Assembly: GCA_022822265.1 (NCBI GenBank)
Contig: JAJECA010000002.1
Location: forward strand, 59,316-123,315
Reading direction: 5' to 3'
Source: Acidimicrobiia bacterium
Lineage (GTDB): Bacteria; Actinomycetota; Acidimicrobiia; Acidimicrobiales; Bin134
Length of the DNA: 64,000 nt
Shown: positions 32,235 to 40,152 of the stretch, piece after piece
Layout of the letters: the number at the start of each line of letters is the position of its first letter
Numbering within the stretch: position 1 is the stretch's first letter
Notes under the pieces: model-generated
The model's input: only the letters and a program-made list of their open reading frames with translations
Told to the model about the DNA's origin: nothing
The model's database searches: none
Translations under genes and position numbers: made by a program

Positions 32235-33220
32235 CAGCCCTGGCCGCAGCCGACCTGCTGGCGCAGTCGTCTGATGACTCCATCATCGACGAGGCCCTGA
32301 CCGTGTCCGACTGGATACAGGCCGGGATCATCGTGGCCGCCACGATTGTGGTGGCTGTGCTGGTTGCCCGACTGGTGCGGAGGGTGCTGATCCACGTGGT
32401 GGGGTCGGGCTTTGCGGCGATCGTGACCGCCAGGCTGGTCGGCTATCTCCTTTTCCTGATCGGGCTGTTCTACGCGCTCACCAGCCTCGGGGTGCAGGTG
32501 GGACCGCTGATCGGCGCCATCGGGCTGGGCGGCCTGGTGCTGGCGCTGGCCTTGCAGAAGCTGGTGGAGAACTTCTTTTCCGGGTTGATCCTTCAGGCTC
32601 GCCGGCCCTTCCGAGTGGGCGACACGGTGCTGCTGGGCGACCATCTGGGCGTCGCCACCGACATCGACTCCCGAACCACCGTGCTGCGCGGCCTCGATGG
32701 ATCTGCGGTGCGCGTTCCCAACAGCGAGGTGGCCGCCGGGCCCATCATCAATCTCACCAACGAGTCGTTGCGACGCAGCGAGTTGGAAGTAGGCGTGGCC
32801 TACGACACCAACCTGCAAGCAGCCACACAGTGCTTGACCGAGGCGCTCGAGCAAGTAGAGCGGGTGAGCGCTGAGCCGGCCGCACAGGCGCTGCTCACCC
32901 GCTTCGGATCGTCCAGCATCGACTTCACGCTTTACTACTGGCACAAGAGCGACGTGCCGACCGAGTTGGCCACCCGCCACGACGTGATCCTGTCGGTGCA
33001 CCAGAGCTTCGCCGCCGCGGGCATTACCATCGCCTTCCCGCAGGTAGTGGTGTGGTCGGGCCAAGGCGAAGACGACCAGCCCTACCAAGGCCGCGCCGGC
33101 ATTATCTCGGCGGGTGCGGCACCCGGCACCCAGTCGAACATGCCGCCCGCCCTGGTTCGCCAGCTCTCCCGGTGGCGGGTCCGCTCTGGCATCCTGCGCC
33201 GTTTCAACCCCGGCGACTAG
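32231..33220 (+). CDS. mscS: Small-conductance mechanosensitive channel, MscS family
   Basis: This 329-residue protein has three hydrophobic helices: about residues 28-50, 60-85, and the pore helix GLGGLVLALALQKLVENFFSG (about 97-117) with the glycine/alanine packing pattern of MscS TM3. The soluble beta domain follows with FRVGDTVLLGDHLG, VRVPNSEV and GPIINLTN. It opens under membrane tension to release solutes during osmotic downshift. The C-terminal 40 residues form a basic tail. It appears to be expressed apart from the catabolic operon upstream. Confidence 0.93.
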   Translation: MTALAAADLLAQSSDDSIIDEALTVSDWIQAGIIVAATIVVAVLVARLVRRVLIHVVGSGFAAIVTARLVGYLLFLIGLFYALTSLGVQVGPLIGAIGLGGLVLALALQKLVENFFSGLILQARRPFRVGDTVLLGDHLGVATDIDSRTTVLRGLDGSAVRVPNSEVAAGPIINLTNESLRRSELEVGVAYDTNLQAATQCLTEALEQVERVSAEPAAQALLTRFGSSSIDFTLYYWHKSDVPTELATRHDVILSVHQSFAAAGITIAFPQVVVWSGQGEDDQPYQGRAGIISAGAAPGTQSNMPPALVRQLSRWRVRSGILRRFNPGD

Positions 33221-33246
33221 CCCGGCCAGCTGCTTGAAAGGAAGCG

Positions 33247-34062
33247 ATGCCCAAGCTGGTTGTGACCGATCTGGATAGAACGTTCTGGGGCTTGGACTGC
33301 GTTGCGCCAGCAACCCACTTGGAGGCGCTTGCCAAGCTGGAGGCGGCCGGGTATGTCGTCTTGGCGGCTACCGGTCGTCGACTGCGGAACATCGCCCGAC
33401 TGTTCGATATGAACGGTCTCCTCTTGCCCACCGTCGCTCTCGACGGATCGATCGGAATGGACTTCACTACCAAGGAGCACTTCCACCGCATCGCATTCGA
33501 CCCCACTGCCCTTTGGGAGCTGCTGGCCACCCTCGACACCCACGGCATCCGTCCCTGTCTATACATAGACGACCGGGGCGAGCCCGGCGGGGACGTGGTG
33601 CTGCCCGAGAACCCAACCAGCGAACCCACCCATCTGGAGTTCCTCGAAGAAGACGTCAACCACGCCCTCAGCCCCGCCGACGTCGAGGCCGATGTTCTGG
33701 AGCTTGTGTTGACCGGCCTCCCCTCAGACCTAGCCCACCAAGCGGCCAAGGAGGTCCATTCAAAGTCGCTGGGAATCGCCCGCGTCGACGAACCCGACCC
33801 CCTCTACGGAGGAAGCCGCCTTACAGTGTCACCCCCCGGGATATCCAAAGTCTCCGGAGTAGAGGCCTTCTGCCAATGGAAAGGACACGAGCTTGACTTC
33901 GCCGCCATCGGCGACGGAGTAAACGACCTCGAACTGCTAGAAGCCGCCTCCATCAGCATCGCCATCGCCAACAGCCACGCCAGCCAAGCCACCACCCCCC
34001 ACCACACCATCCCTCCCCCCGAAAAATCCGGCTGGTCAGCCGTCCCTCAGCTCATAGTTTGA
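33247..34062 (+). CDS. HAD-superfamily phosphatase (Cof-like)
   Basis: This 271-residue protein has all four HAD motifs: I, DLDRT at residues 8-12 (DxDxT); II, the Thr in LAATGRR; III, a lysine in ISKVSGVEAF; and IV, GDGVNDLELL. The large cap between motifs II and III marks it as type IIB (Cof/sugar-phosphatase-like). It probably removes phosphate from a small metabolite. AAGGAAG precedes the ATG. The last 20 codons are AT- and C-rich relative to the rest, where the accessory stretch begins. Confidence 0.88.
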   Translation: MPKLVVTDLDRTFWGLDCVAPATHLEALAKLEAAGYVVLAATGRRLRNIARLFDMNGLLLPTVALDGSIGMDFTTKEHFHRIAFDPTALWELLATLDTHGIRPCLYIDDRGEPGGDVVLPENPTSEPTHLEFLEEDVNHALSPADVEADVLELVLTGLPSDLAHQAAKEVHSKSLGIARVDEPDPLYGGSRLTVSPPGISKVSGVEAFCQWKGHELDFAAIGDGVNDLELLEAASISIAIANSHASQATTPHHTIPPPEKSGWSAVPQLIV

Positions 34063-34112
34063 GATAACTCACCCCGATGACACAGACAGGCAGACCAGCA
34101 AAATAAAAGGGG

Positions 34113-34140
34113 TTGCAATAGCATGAAAGTCCTGTAGGGT
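34113..34140 (+). promoter_or_regulatory. Candidate promoter of the PIN-domain module
   Basis: TTGCAA (34113-34118) and TAGGGT (34135-34140) are 16 bases apart, a reasonable sigma-70-type pair. The -10 box ends seven bases before the ATG at 34148, with AGGAGG lying between, so the transcript may be leaderless or have only a few leader bases. Confidence 0.5.
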
Positions 34141-34147
34141 AGGAGGC

Positions 34148-34453
34148 ATGGAAGAGACGGCACCCGTGGAGGTCGAGCAGGGAAATGCCGCTGTTAATGA
34201 ACCAGTGCCGCCCCATCTTCGGCCTCTAGAGGAAAAACTGGCTGCAATCGCCGAGTTCAGGAAATTCTGCGAGGAGAACATCGGCTCAGGCGACGACATC
34301 ACGTCTGCGTACCTCGAGGAACGGGCAGCTCTGAGGGAGATATACCCCAACACCCTGGTTGACCTAGGGCGCGCCGGGATTATCAAAATGCGGGTATTCC
34401 GAGAGGACGGATCGTCGTACTTCTTGCCCGACGGCGAAGAGGCGGATTCCTGA
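34148..34453 (+). CDS. Putative antitoxin partner of a PIN-domain toxin
   Basis: This 101-residue acidic protein has a disordered-looking N-terminus rich in Glu, Val and Pro followed by a helical core (LEEKLAAIAEFRKFCEENI, then YLEERAALREIYPNTLVDLG). I do not recognise its family. It directly precedes and overlaps a PIN-domain gene, the position of a VapB-type antitoxin, and its size fits. No ribbon-helix-helix or AbrB motif is evident. A promoter candidate with AGGAGG lies immediately upstream. Confidence 0.65.
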   Translation: MEETAPVEVEQGNAAVNEPVPPHLRPLEEKLAAIAEFRKFCEENIGSGDDITSAYLEERAALREIYPNTLVDLGRAGIIKMRVFREDGSSYFLPDGEEADS

Positions 34454-34884
34454 AATCGAATCGTCCGCCTGTCGTCCTCGACGCATGGCCGATCGTGCGC
34501 TACGCGAACGGGGAACCCGAGATCGTGAGGGAACTGGAGGGATTGCTCAGAGGGCCAGCTTCCATCATCGTCTGCAGTATCAATCTGGGTGAGGTCCACT
34601 ACACATTGGCCCGCCGCAGAGGTTTCGCAACTGCGGACAGCATCTGGGACTTCTTCTGCACGAGCGCCCAAGTCGAAGCACCCACTTTGGAGGTGACCCG
34701 CAGCGCCGCAAGGCTGGTGGTCACTAGCCGCATCCCTTGGGCTGATGCTCATGCTGCGGCCACAGCCATGGCCCACGGGGGCGTGGTGTGGGCGGGAGAC
34801 AAGCACCTGAACAAGCCCGGTCCCTGGAAACGGCGGGATTTGCGCAAACTGGGCACGTCCTCTCGAGGCGGCCGCAAGGAGTAA
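34450..34884 (+). CDS. PIN-domain ribonuclease toxin (VapC-like), probable CTG start
   Basis: From CTG at 34450 the frame encodes 144 residues with the PIN pattern: first acidic residue in VVLDAWPIVRY (position 11), Glu in INLGEVHYTLARR, and later Asp in IPWADAHAAATAMAHGG and AGDKHL. The only standard start, GTG at 34495, would remove the first strand and its catalytic Asp. The frame is closed by a stop at 34360, and no ATG, GTG or TTG lies between. The CTG overlaps the previous stop as CTGA, so coupled initiation at CTG is the best reading. It would cut RNA. Confidence 0.7.
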   Translation: MKSNRPPVVLDAWPIVRYANGEPEIVRELEGLLRGPASIIVCSINLGEVHYTLARRRGFATADSIWDFFCTSAQVEAPTLEVTRSAARLVVTSRIPWADAHAAATAMAHGGVVWAGDKHLNKPGPWKRRDLRKLGTSSRGGRKE

Positions 34885-34958
34885 TTGGGCGCCGTTCACC
34901 CTGCGAGTCTTCTGAAGTGGGCGAGGATGGCGAAGTAGGGCCCGGAGCAGTCGACGGT

Positions 34959-35603
34959 CTAAGGCCCCTCTGAGAGCAAGCCTCCCGTAATCGTGAGCGA
35001 GGCTTCGTCTCCCTGTTCAGCCATTGCCCCGGTGCCGTCGAGAACTATGTGGGCATGGTCTTGGGGGGCTTGGTCTGCGACGTAGCGGTCCTCAGCCGGC
35101 ATCCAAACGTCAGCCCACTTGCTATTCGCCTCCTCTCCGTCGCGCTGGAGCCCTCGAGCCAGTCGGACGGCTCGAGGCGCGTTTACCCAGATCCTCAGGT
35201 CATAGAAGTCTCGCAACGCCTCATGAGTTGAGTAGACGCCGTCAACAATGAGCGGCGTGCCACCTGGCCTGCTAATCCAACCGCCAAGATCTCCGGTATC
35301 CCAGTTGAAGCGCTGATAGCAGATTTCTTCACCCTGCGAATGAGGGAGTAGGACCTGAGAAACGAGTCGTGAAAGATCGAATAGGCCACCAGCTTCGGAT
35401 CCCGACCGACCCGCATCCGACTCGGGCCGGTAGAAGTCATCCCCCTCCACGAGAACCGCCTTAGGCAAGGCCTCCGCCAGCCGAACAGCAAGCGTGCTCT
35501 TCCCCGAAGCCCCCGGCCCATCGATACCGATCCTGGCAACTGCCCCCAGATCACCAGCCACTCGCGCTATTTCTGCAATACCTAGGACAGATCCAATTTC
35601 CAT
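34959..35603 (-). CDS. Uridine kinase-like P-loop NTPase
   Basis: This 214-residue protein has Walker A GPGASGKST (about residue 30), a substrate-strand segment VLVEGDDFYRP resembling the uridine/pantothenate kinase family, LIVDGVYSTHEALRDFYDLRIWVNAP and an Arg-rich lid (RAVRLARGLQRDGEE). It probably transfers phosphate from ATP to a nucleoside or a similar small molecule. The ATG at 35603 has GGAG upstream; the reading to 35627 is less likely. It is isolated, flanked by toxin-antitoxin and hypothetical genes, and may be an accessory gene. Confidence 0.85.
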   Translation of the reverse strand: MEIGSVLGIAEIARVAGDLGAVARIGIDGPGASGKSTLAVRLAEALPKAVLVEGDDFYRPESDAGRSGSEAGGLFDLSRLVSQVLLPHSQGEEICYQRFNWDTGDLGGWISRPGGTPLIVDGVYSTHEALRDFYDLRIWVNAPRAVRLARGLQRDGEEANSKWADVWMPAEDRYVADQAPQDHAHIVLDGTGAMAEQGDEASLTITGGLLSEGP

Positions 35604-35755
35604 GCGGCTCCTTCGACCAATCACCACGATGCCAAACGGAACACCCAGTGAACTGACGCGTTTCCCGGATGACTACGTCTCTGAAGGCTTGACCATCAGG
35701 CCCGGCGTGTCATTCCCTTGTCATCCTCTCCATCAGATGTTGTCACTGGCTTCAA

Positions 35756-35761
35756 TAGGCT
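35756..35761 (+). promoter_or_regulatory. Candidate leaderless -10 box (TAGGCT)
   Basis: TAGGCT ends six bases before the ATG at 35768, the spacing seen at other leaderless candidates in this window. Otherwise the 160 bases upstream of it (to the kinase start at 35603) hold nothing I recognise. Confidence 0.35.
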
Positions 35762-35767
35762 AGATGC

Positions 35768-35875
35768 ATGGAATTTGGGCTGCTGACCAGGGAAAAGGCT
35801 GGCGCTGGCGTGTATGTCGACGCAGTGGAAGCTGACGAATTGGACGACGCTTCCCTTAGCATCTGGCTGCGCTAA
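35768..35875 (+). CDS. Small ORF, 35 codons, function unknown
   Basis: The frame encodes an acidic 35-residue peptide beginning MEFGLLTREKAGAGVYVD and ending SIWLR. It lies alone in a 300-base gap between the kinase and a hypothetical gene and starts just after a TAGGCT -10 candidate. No motif or membrane segment is present. It might be a small protein or a degenerate remnant of an antitoxin-like gene. Confidence 0.3.
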   Translation: MEFGLLTREKAGAGVYVDAVEADELDDASLSIWLR

Positions 35876-35916
35876 CCCGGCCAGAAGAGTTTCTGAGGCT
35901 CCAAACGCAAGCGAAT

Positions 35917-36348
35917 TTGGGCAGCACTGTGGCCAAACGACCTCCGAGAGCGAATCGGCTCCCATCCATGGAGATCCCACCTCAGCCAGATTTGCCTGAG
36001 TTGCCCCCACCTAGAGAACGGCGTCAACCAACTACGGTGATTAGCCACGTCCCCTCCTCTGACCCCTCGATCAGCGCTCAGATCGTGCAACGAGAGACCC
36101 GAAGGGAATCGAACGGGCAACTTGTAGACTTTGCGGTGATTCTCCAGGTCAGCAGAAACGGCAACGACTGGGACGATCTTGTGAGGATCGACACCGCCCA
36201 CCGAGTTGTGCACGTCCACCGACCAGAGGCCGGGGGCGATGTGCACGACACCACTCTTGTACCTCGAGAGTGCCGCCGCGACATTGATCTGGCCTGGGAA
36301 TGGGCTAAGAATTACGCTTGGGACCAAGCCACGAGGGAGATCATGTGA
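35917..36348 (+). CDS. Hypothetical protein, first of a coupled pair
   Basis: This protein of up to 143 residues has a proline- and arginine-rich N-terminal third (RPPRANRLPS, then IPPQPDLPELPPP) and a compact C-terminal domain with VDFAVILQVSRNGNDWDDLVRIDTAHRVVHVHR and a helix DIDLAWEWAKNYAWDQA. The RIDTAH..VHVHR pattern is distinctive, but I cannot assign a family with confidence. Start is uncertain: TTG 35917, GTG 35929 and ATG 35968 are all in frame. Its stop overlaps the next ATG (TGATG), so the two are made together. Confidence 0.6.
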   Translation: MGSTVAKRPPRANRLPSMEIPPQPDLPELPPPRERRQPTTVISHVPSSDPSISAQIVQRETRRESNGQLVDFAVILQVSRNGNDWDDLVRIDTAHRVVHVHRPEAGGDVHDTTLVPRECRRDIDLAWEWAKNYAWDQATREIM

Positions 36349-36797
36349 TGAACGAGATTGCCCTGCGACATCTCATTGGCCGGATGGCCTCTCTGAGCGG
36401 CCCTGATGATCACCTCATCGAATGGGCAGCGCGAGCAGGAGAAGACCTGCTCATCGTGCCCGTTCTTCCGAACGACGGTCTCAACGAGTCCATCTCAGTC
36501 ATCCACAGCAAGGGCCTCCGATCTGGAGTGCTCGTTACGGCCACTCCACCCCAGAAGAAGAACGAGCTGGTGCTCAGTTGGATTGCTGTCGAATCTGCAA
36601 CTGGCCAAGACGACGGAGACGATCTACCTACAACCCCGTCAACCACGGTTGGGGATCTGCTTCGTATCCTGCAACCAGGGTCATCTATGACCATCCGCTG
36701 CGGAAGCGAAGAATTCGTCTTTCAGCCGAATACATCCCAACAACAGATCACCGACAAACAAGCGGTGAAGTCACTCCGCAAAGCCATCTCGGCCTAA
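36348..36797 (+). CDS. Hypothetical protein, second of a coupled pair
   Basis: This 149-residue protein begins MNEIALRHLIGRMASL, has a central beta-rich part (EDLLIVPVLPN, then GVLVTATPPQKKNELVLSWIAVES) and a C-terminal segment SMTIRCGSEEFVFQP. No known motif, signal or membrane helix is visible. It shares one base with the preceding gene. The pair sits in a short accessory stretch beside a toxin-antitoxin module, and a two-component stress or defence role is conceivable but unsupported. Confidence 0.6.
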   Translation: MNEIALRHLIGRMASLSGPDDHLIEWAARAGEDLLIVPVLPNDGLNESISVIHSKGLRSGVLVTATPPQKKNELVLSWIAVESATGQDDGDDLPTTPSTTVGDLLRILQPGSSMTIRCGSEEFVFQPNTSQQQITDKQAVKSLRKAISA

Positions 36798-36847
36798 CGA
36801 TTCGCCTGCCGCAAGAACCCGCCGCTCAGTCATGCGCGAACGGGGAA

Positions 36848-37741
36848 TTAGCTGATCAACTCAGCAAGGGCATCGACGTGGTGGTGCCACTCTTCGGGGG
36901 AGAGGGCTAGGGGGACTAGGAGGACGTGCTCTAGGCCGGCTTCTAGGTAGGGGGTCAGGGTTTCGGCTACGTGGTCGATATCGCCGATGACCATTTCTCG
37001 GTCGCCGTAGCCGTCGCCTACTACTGACCAGCGGCCGGCGCTGTCGAGCGGGTTGCCGAGTCTTAGCTCCATGTGGATGGAGATTGTGGTGTCTTCGGGA
37101 CCGCGACCGAGGCGGTCCTGTTCGGCTCGTAGTACATCAAGGCGCTGGACGAAGACTTCGGGGGGAGCCCAGGTGCCCATCCAGCCGTCGCAGCGGGCGG
37201 CTCGGCGGAGGGCCCCGGGGGATGATCCGCCGATCCAAATAGGGATCGGCGCCGCGGGTTGGGGGTTGATTCTCACACCGGTGAAGCTGAAGAACTCGCT
37301 CTGGAACTCAGTGGCCCCCGACCAGGCGGCCCGCCAGCCGGCGATGTAATCGTCCAAGCGCTGGGCCCGGTGCACCATGGGCACGCCGCAGGCCTCGAAC
37401 TCGGGCTCCAGCCACCCGGCCCCCACCCCGAGGATGGTGCGGCCCGGGGCCAGCCAGTCGAGGGTGGCCCATTGCTTGGCGAACTGCATGGGATTCCGGT
37501 AGGCGGGAATCAGCACCGACGTGCCCAGTCCAACCCTCTGAGTGTGGGCCGCCACGGCCGAAAGCAACGGCACCGGCTCGGGGAAGAACGACGGCATCCC
37601 CTCCAAGTCCACCGGCACGGCCACATGGTCGGCGGTCCACACATCGTCGAAGCCGGCGGCTTCGGCCTGCTGGGCAACTTCTACCAGCAACTCAAGCGAG
37701 GCAGCCCGCCCGAGTTGAGGCAGGTGGATGCCCCACTTCAT
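36848..37741 (-). CDS. LLM-class (F420-dependent) oxidoreductase
   Basis: This 297-residue TIM-barrel protein has the luciferase-like layout: MKWGIHLPQLGRAASLELLVEVAQQAEAAGFDDVWTADH at the N-terminus, GTSVLIPAYRNPMQFAKQWATLD, LGVGAGWLEPEFEACG and PIWIGGSSPGALRRAARCDGWM. These are standard for actinobacterial F420-dependent enzymes that reduce or oxidise small molecules. The ATG has no strong ribosome-binding site. It is followed on the same strand by no other gene and converges with the hypothetical pair. Confidence 0.9.
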   Translation of the reverse strand: MKWGIHLPQLGRAASLELLVEVAQQAEAAGFDDVWTADHVAVPVDLEGMPSFFPEPVPLLSAVAAHTQRVGLGTSVLIPAYRNPMQFAKQWATLDWLAPGRTILGVGAGWLEPEFEACGVPMVHRAQRLDDYIAGWRAAWSGATEFQSEFFSFTGVRINPQPAAPIPIWIGGSSPGALRRAARCDGWMGTWAPPEVFVQRLDVLRAEQDRLGRGPEDTTISIHMELRLGNPLDSAGRWSVVGDGYGDREMVIGDIDHVAETLTPYLEAGLEHVLLVPLALSPEEWHHHVDALAELIS

Positions 37742-37791
37742 GGAGTCAGCTCCCCGCTGGTCATACCCACGGCTATCAGCCTACGAATCAG

Positions 37792-38796
37792 CTAGTACCG
37801 ATACCGGGGCCAGGGCGGATGGATTGAGTACTCCACCACCCCGTAGCCCCGCTCGCCGGTTTCCAACACCTCAAAGTCGAAGAACGGCTCGTGGCAGTCG
37901 AGGCGAACCTCGGCGTCGTTCTCATCCCGCATGAGCCCGTTGCGAGTGTGGGCGTGCTTGCGGCCGGTAACCACGGTGAGCACTTCGCCGTCGGTGGTCT
38001 CGAAGGTCATGTCGAAGGCCATGGCGGTGCGCTGGTCCTCTTCCAGGCGGGGCACGCAGGTGGCCGACCGCAGCGCACGGGTGCCGTCGGCGTCGCCAAT
38101 CCACCCGCCCACCGAAGAGGTGTCGCCAGGCAGCGGCTGCGTTGGACTCATCCAGCCAAAGGAGTTCAGATGCCGGTCGGGGAGCTGCACCGAGGGCCAG
38201 AAATGCCCCCACGATTCGGCCTGGGTTCGACGATGGCGCACATCCCAAGGCCCGGGCCGCTCAAACCGGTGCGTCCAGGAGTGATCCCGGTGCGACCAGC
38301 ACTCGATGGCCCGCCGCTCCCCCGCCCGGGGTCCGCCCCGAGACTCGAACTCGCCCCGGCACACCAGCGCCTGCTCGTAGTGCCCGCCATAACCCTCGTA
38401 AGCCCCCAGGGGGTTCCCCCCGAAGCAGTCGTTGTAGTCGAACACGCCAAAGCGGTCTTCGAACACCAAATCAAAACCAAAGCGGGGGGCATCCAGCTCC
38501 CAGCGATATCGCGAGAACGGCTCTTCCACGGAGTAGGACACCCGGCCATCGCCCAGAACGGAGAACTCCAGTTCATCGGTAAGAGGTTGACGAGAAGCCC
38601 ATTGCACCGGGACACCGTCGATGACGTAGTACGCGCTGGCCCGCAAGTATCCGTGCGACAGGCTGGCGTGAATGTGGTTGATGCCGTAAACGTCGGCTTC
38701 CCGGTCGCACACCGAGAACCAAAAATTGTCGCTCCACAGGGCGTCGCTTCCCGGCGGCGGGGTATGGAGGTACTCGTCGGAGTTGCTGAGCGGCAT
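37792..38796 (-). CDS. CrtC/AttH-like beta-barrel protein of unknown function
   Basis: This 334-residue protein is rich in aromatics and beta strands and reads like a hydroxyneurosporene synthase/AttH lipocalin-type protein: NFWFSVCDREADVYGINHIHASL, then RYRWELDAPRFGFDLVFEDRFG, the ECWSHRDHSWTHRFERPGPWD block and a C-terminal YGVVEYSIHPPWP. Related proteins hydrate carotenoid double bonds or have unknown roles in lipid or steroid catabolism. I choose the ATG at 38796; a TTG at 38808 is in frame. It is divergent from a P450 gene 69 bases away. Confidence 0.72.
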   Translation of the reverse strand: MPLSNSDEYLHTPPPGSDALWSDNFWFSVCDREADVYGINHIHASLSHGYLRASAYYVIDGVPVQWASRQPLTDELEFSVLGDGRVSYSVEEPFSRYRWELDAPRFGFDLVFEDRFGVFDYNDCFGGNPLGAYEGYGGHYEQALVCRGEFESRGGPRAGERRAIECWSHRDHSWTHRFERPGPWDVRHRRTQAESWGHFWPSVQLPDRHLNSFGWMSPTQPLPGDTSSVGGWIGDADGTRALRSATCVPRLEEDQRTAMAFDMTFETTDGEVLTVVTGRKHAHTRNGLMRDENDAEVRLDCHEPFFDFEVLETGERGYGVVEYSIHPPWPRYRY

Positions 38797-38865
38797 CGGG
38801 GACGACAATACGCTTTGAACTCCAAAGGTAGGAAAGCAGGCCCGAAGCGGATAGAAACTGTCTCC

Positions 38866-40152
38866 ATGGCCGATCTGCCTCCGATCACCCCGATGCCCAC
38901 GGTCGCCGACTGCGTGCTCCCCTGGGACGGGCCGGTGAGCGACACTGTGGCGGCCATCGGTGCCGCCCGGTCCGCCTGCGGCGATACCTTTGTGATTGAC
39001 AGCGGCGACGATCGCTACTTGTTCTTGTTCTCACCGACCGGCCTCAGGGACTTCTATGCGGTGCCCGAGCAGCAGGCCAGCAAGGGCATCGCCGACTGGA
39101 AGATGCTCATCCGCAAGCTTCCCGACGAGCTCTTCGACGGTCGGCGAACCCTGCCCCACGAGCTGTTCACCCGACCCAACGTGGCCAGCTACCTGGAGGC
39201 GCTGGAAGAGGCCATCTCGATCCAACTGGCAGAGCTGAGCCCGGGCGACGAAATCGATCTGTTCGACTTCACCCGCCGCCTCGGCCACCGGATGGGCCTG
39301 GCCAGCTGGGGAGGCCGCGAGATCCTGCGCTCAGACAGATTCGAGGAACTGATAGAAGCGCTAGATGAGCTCGACGGCTCCGAGGCATTCGTGGCCCCCA
39401 CCCGGATGCGAGAAGTAGCGCAGTCGGGAAAGGCCGTCGAGTATGCCGCAATGGCCAAAGCCGAGCAGATCTTGTCCGACTCCATAGCCACCCGCAGCCA
39501 GCCTGTCGGCGACCTGCTGGACACGATCCTCGAACGGTGGGCCGACGCCCCCGATGCCGAACGGCTGACCGGGGTGGCCCGGGACGTGATCTTGGTCCAC
39601 CTCGGGTCGATGTCAAACCTGTTCGCCGCCCTCGGATGGTCGCTGGTCCATTTGGTCCAGCACCCCGATGTGCTCGCCCGGGTGCGGTCCGGCCAAGGCG
39701 ACGATCAAGACTTGGTGTCGCGTTGCGCGCTGGAATCCACCCGGATCGGCCAGCGATCCATCATGCTTCGCACCGTGCTCGAACCAGTGACCATCGACAA
39801 CGGCTCACAAACCTACGAAGTGTCGCCCGGCGCCACCCTGGCCACGTTCCTGCCCCTCACCAACATGGACTCTGGGCCCGGATTGGATCGCTACGACCCC
39901 GACCGATGGAAGGGCCCCCGCCTGGTGTCGCCGCCGGGGGTGCCCTCCGAGTTGGTCATTACCTTCGGCGTCGGTCCCCACGCCTGTCCGGCCCGGCCCT
40001 TCTCGGTTACGGCGATGTCCCGAGTGATGGAGCGGCTGTTCGACACCTACGATCTAGAACCGCTGTTCGATGATCCCCAGCCGCGTCCCGACCAAATCGG
40101 GGGTGTCGCCCGTGCTGCGGGACCCTGCCGGGTGGCAGTGAGAGCCCGCTAA
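38866..40152 (+). CDS. Cytochrome P450, atypical I-helix
   Basis: This 428-residue P450-fold protein has ESTR as the ExxR motif and a haem loop FGVGPHACPA near residue 366. The I-helix segment reads HLGSMSN, without the acid-alcohol pair (usually [DE]T) that activates oxygen, so it may act as a peroxygenase, isomerase or dehydratase rather than a monooxygenase (inference). It is not close to the P450 pair at 7.5 and 19.6 kb. The ATG at 38866 is chosen; the frame is open far upstream, but that part is antisense to the neighbouring gene. Its TAA overlaps the purM stop. Confidence 0.83.
   Translation: MADLPPITPMPTVADCVLPWDGPVSDTVAAIGAARSACGDTFVIDSGDDRYLFLFSPTGLRDFYAVPEQQASKGIADWKMLIRKLPDELFDGRRTLPHELFTRPNVASYLEALEEAISIQLAELSPGDEIDLFDFTRRLGHRMGLASWGGREILRSDRFEELIEALDELDGSEAFVAPTRMREVAQSGKAVEYAAMAKAEQILSDSIATRSQPVGDLLDTILERWADAPDAERLTGVARDVILVHLGSMSNLFAALGWSLVHLVQHPDVLARVRSGQGDDQDLVSRCALESTRIGQRSIMLRTVLEPVTIDNGSQTYEVSPGATLATFLPLTNMDSGPGLDRYDPDRWKGPRLVSPPGVPSELVITFGVGPHACPARPFSVTAMSRVMERLFDTYDLEPLFDDPQPRPDQIGGVARAAGPCRVAVRAR

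Noticed and set aside
35696..36010. A 104-codon minus-strand frame between the kinase and the hypothetical pair
   Set aside because: It has no motif or ribosome-binding site and is antisense to the start of the 35917 gene.
37891..38865. 325 codons of open frame upstream of the third P450
   Set aside because: It overlaps antisense to the CrtC/AttH-like gene and does not resemble a P450 N-terminal domain; the normal P450 length begins at the ATG at 38866.
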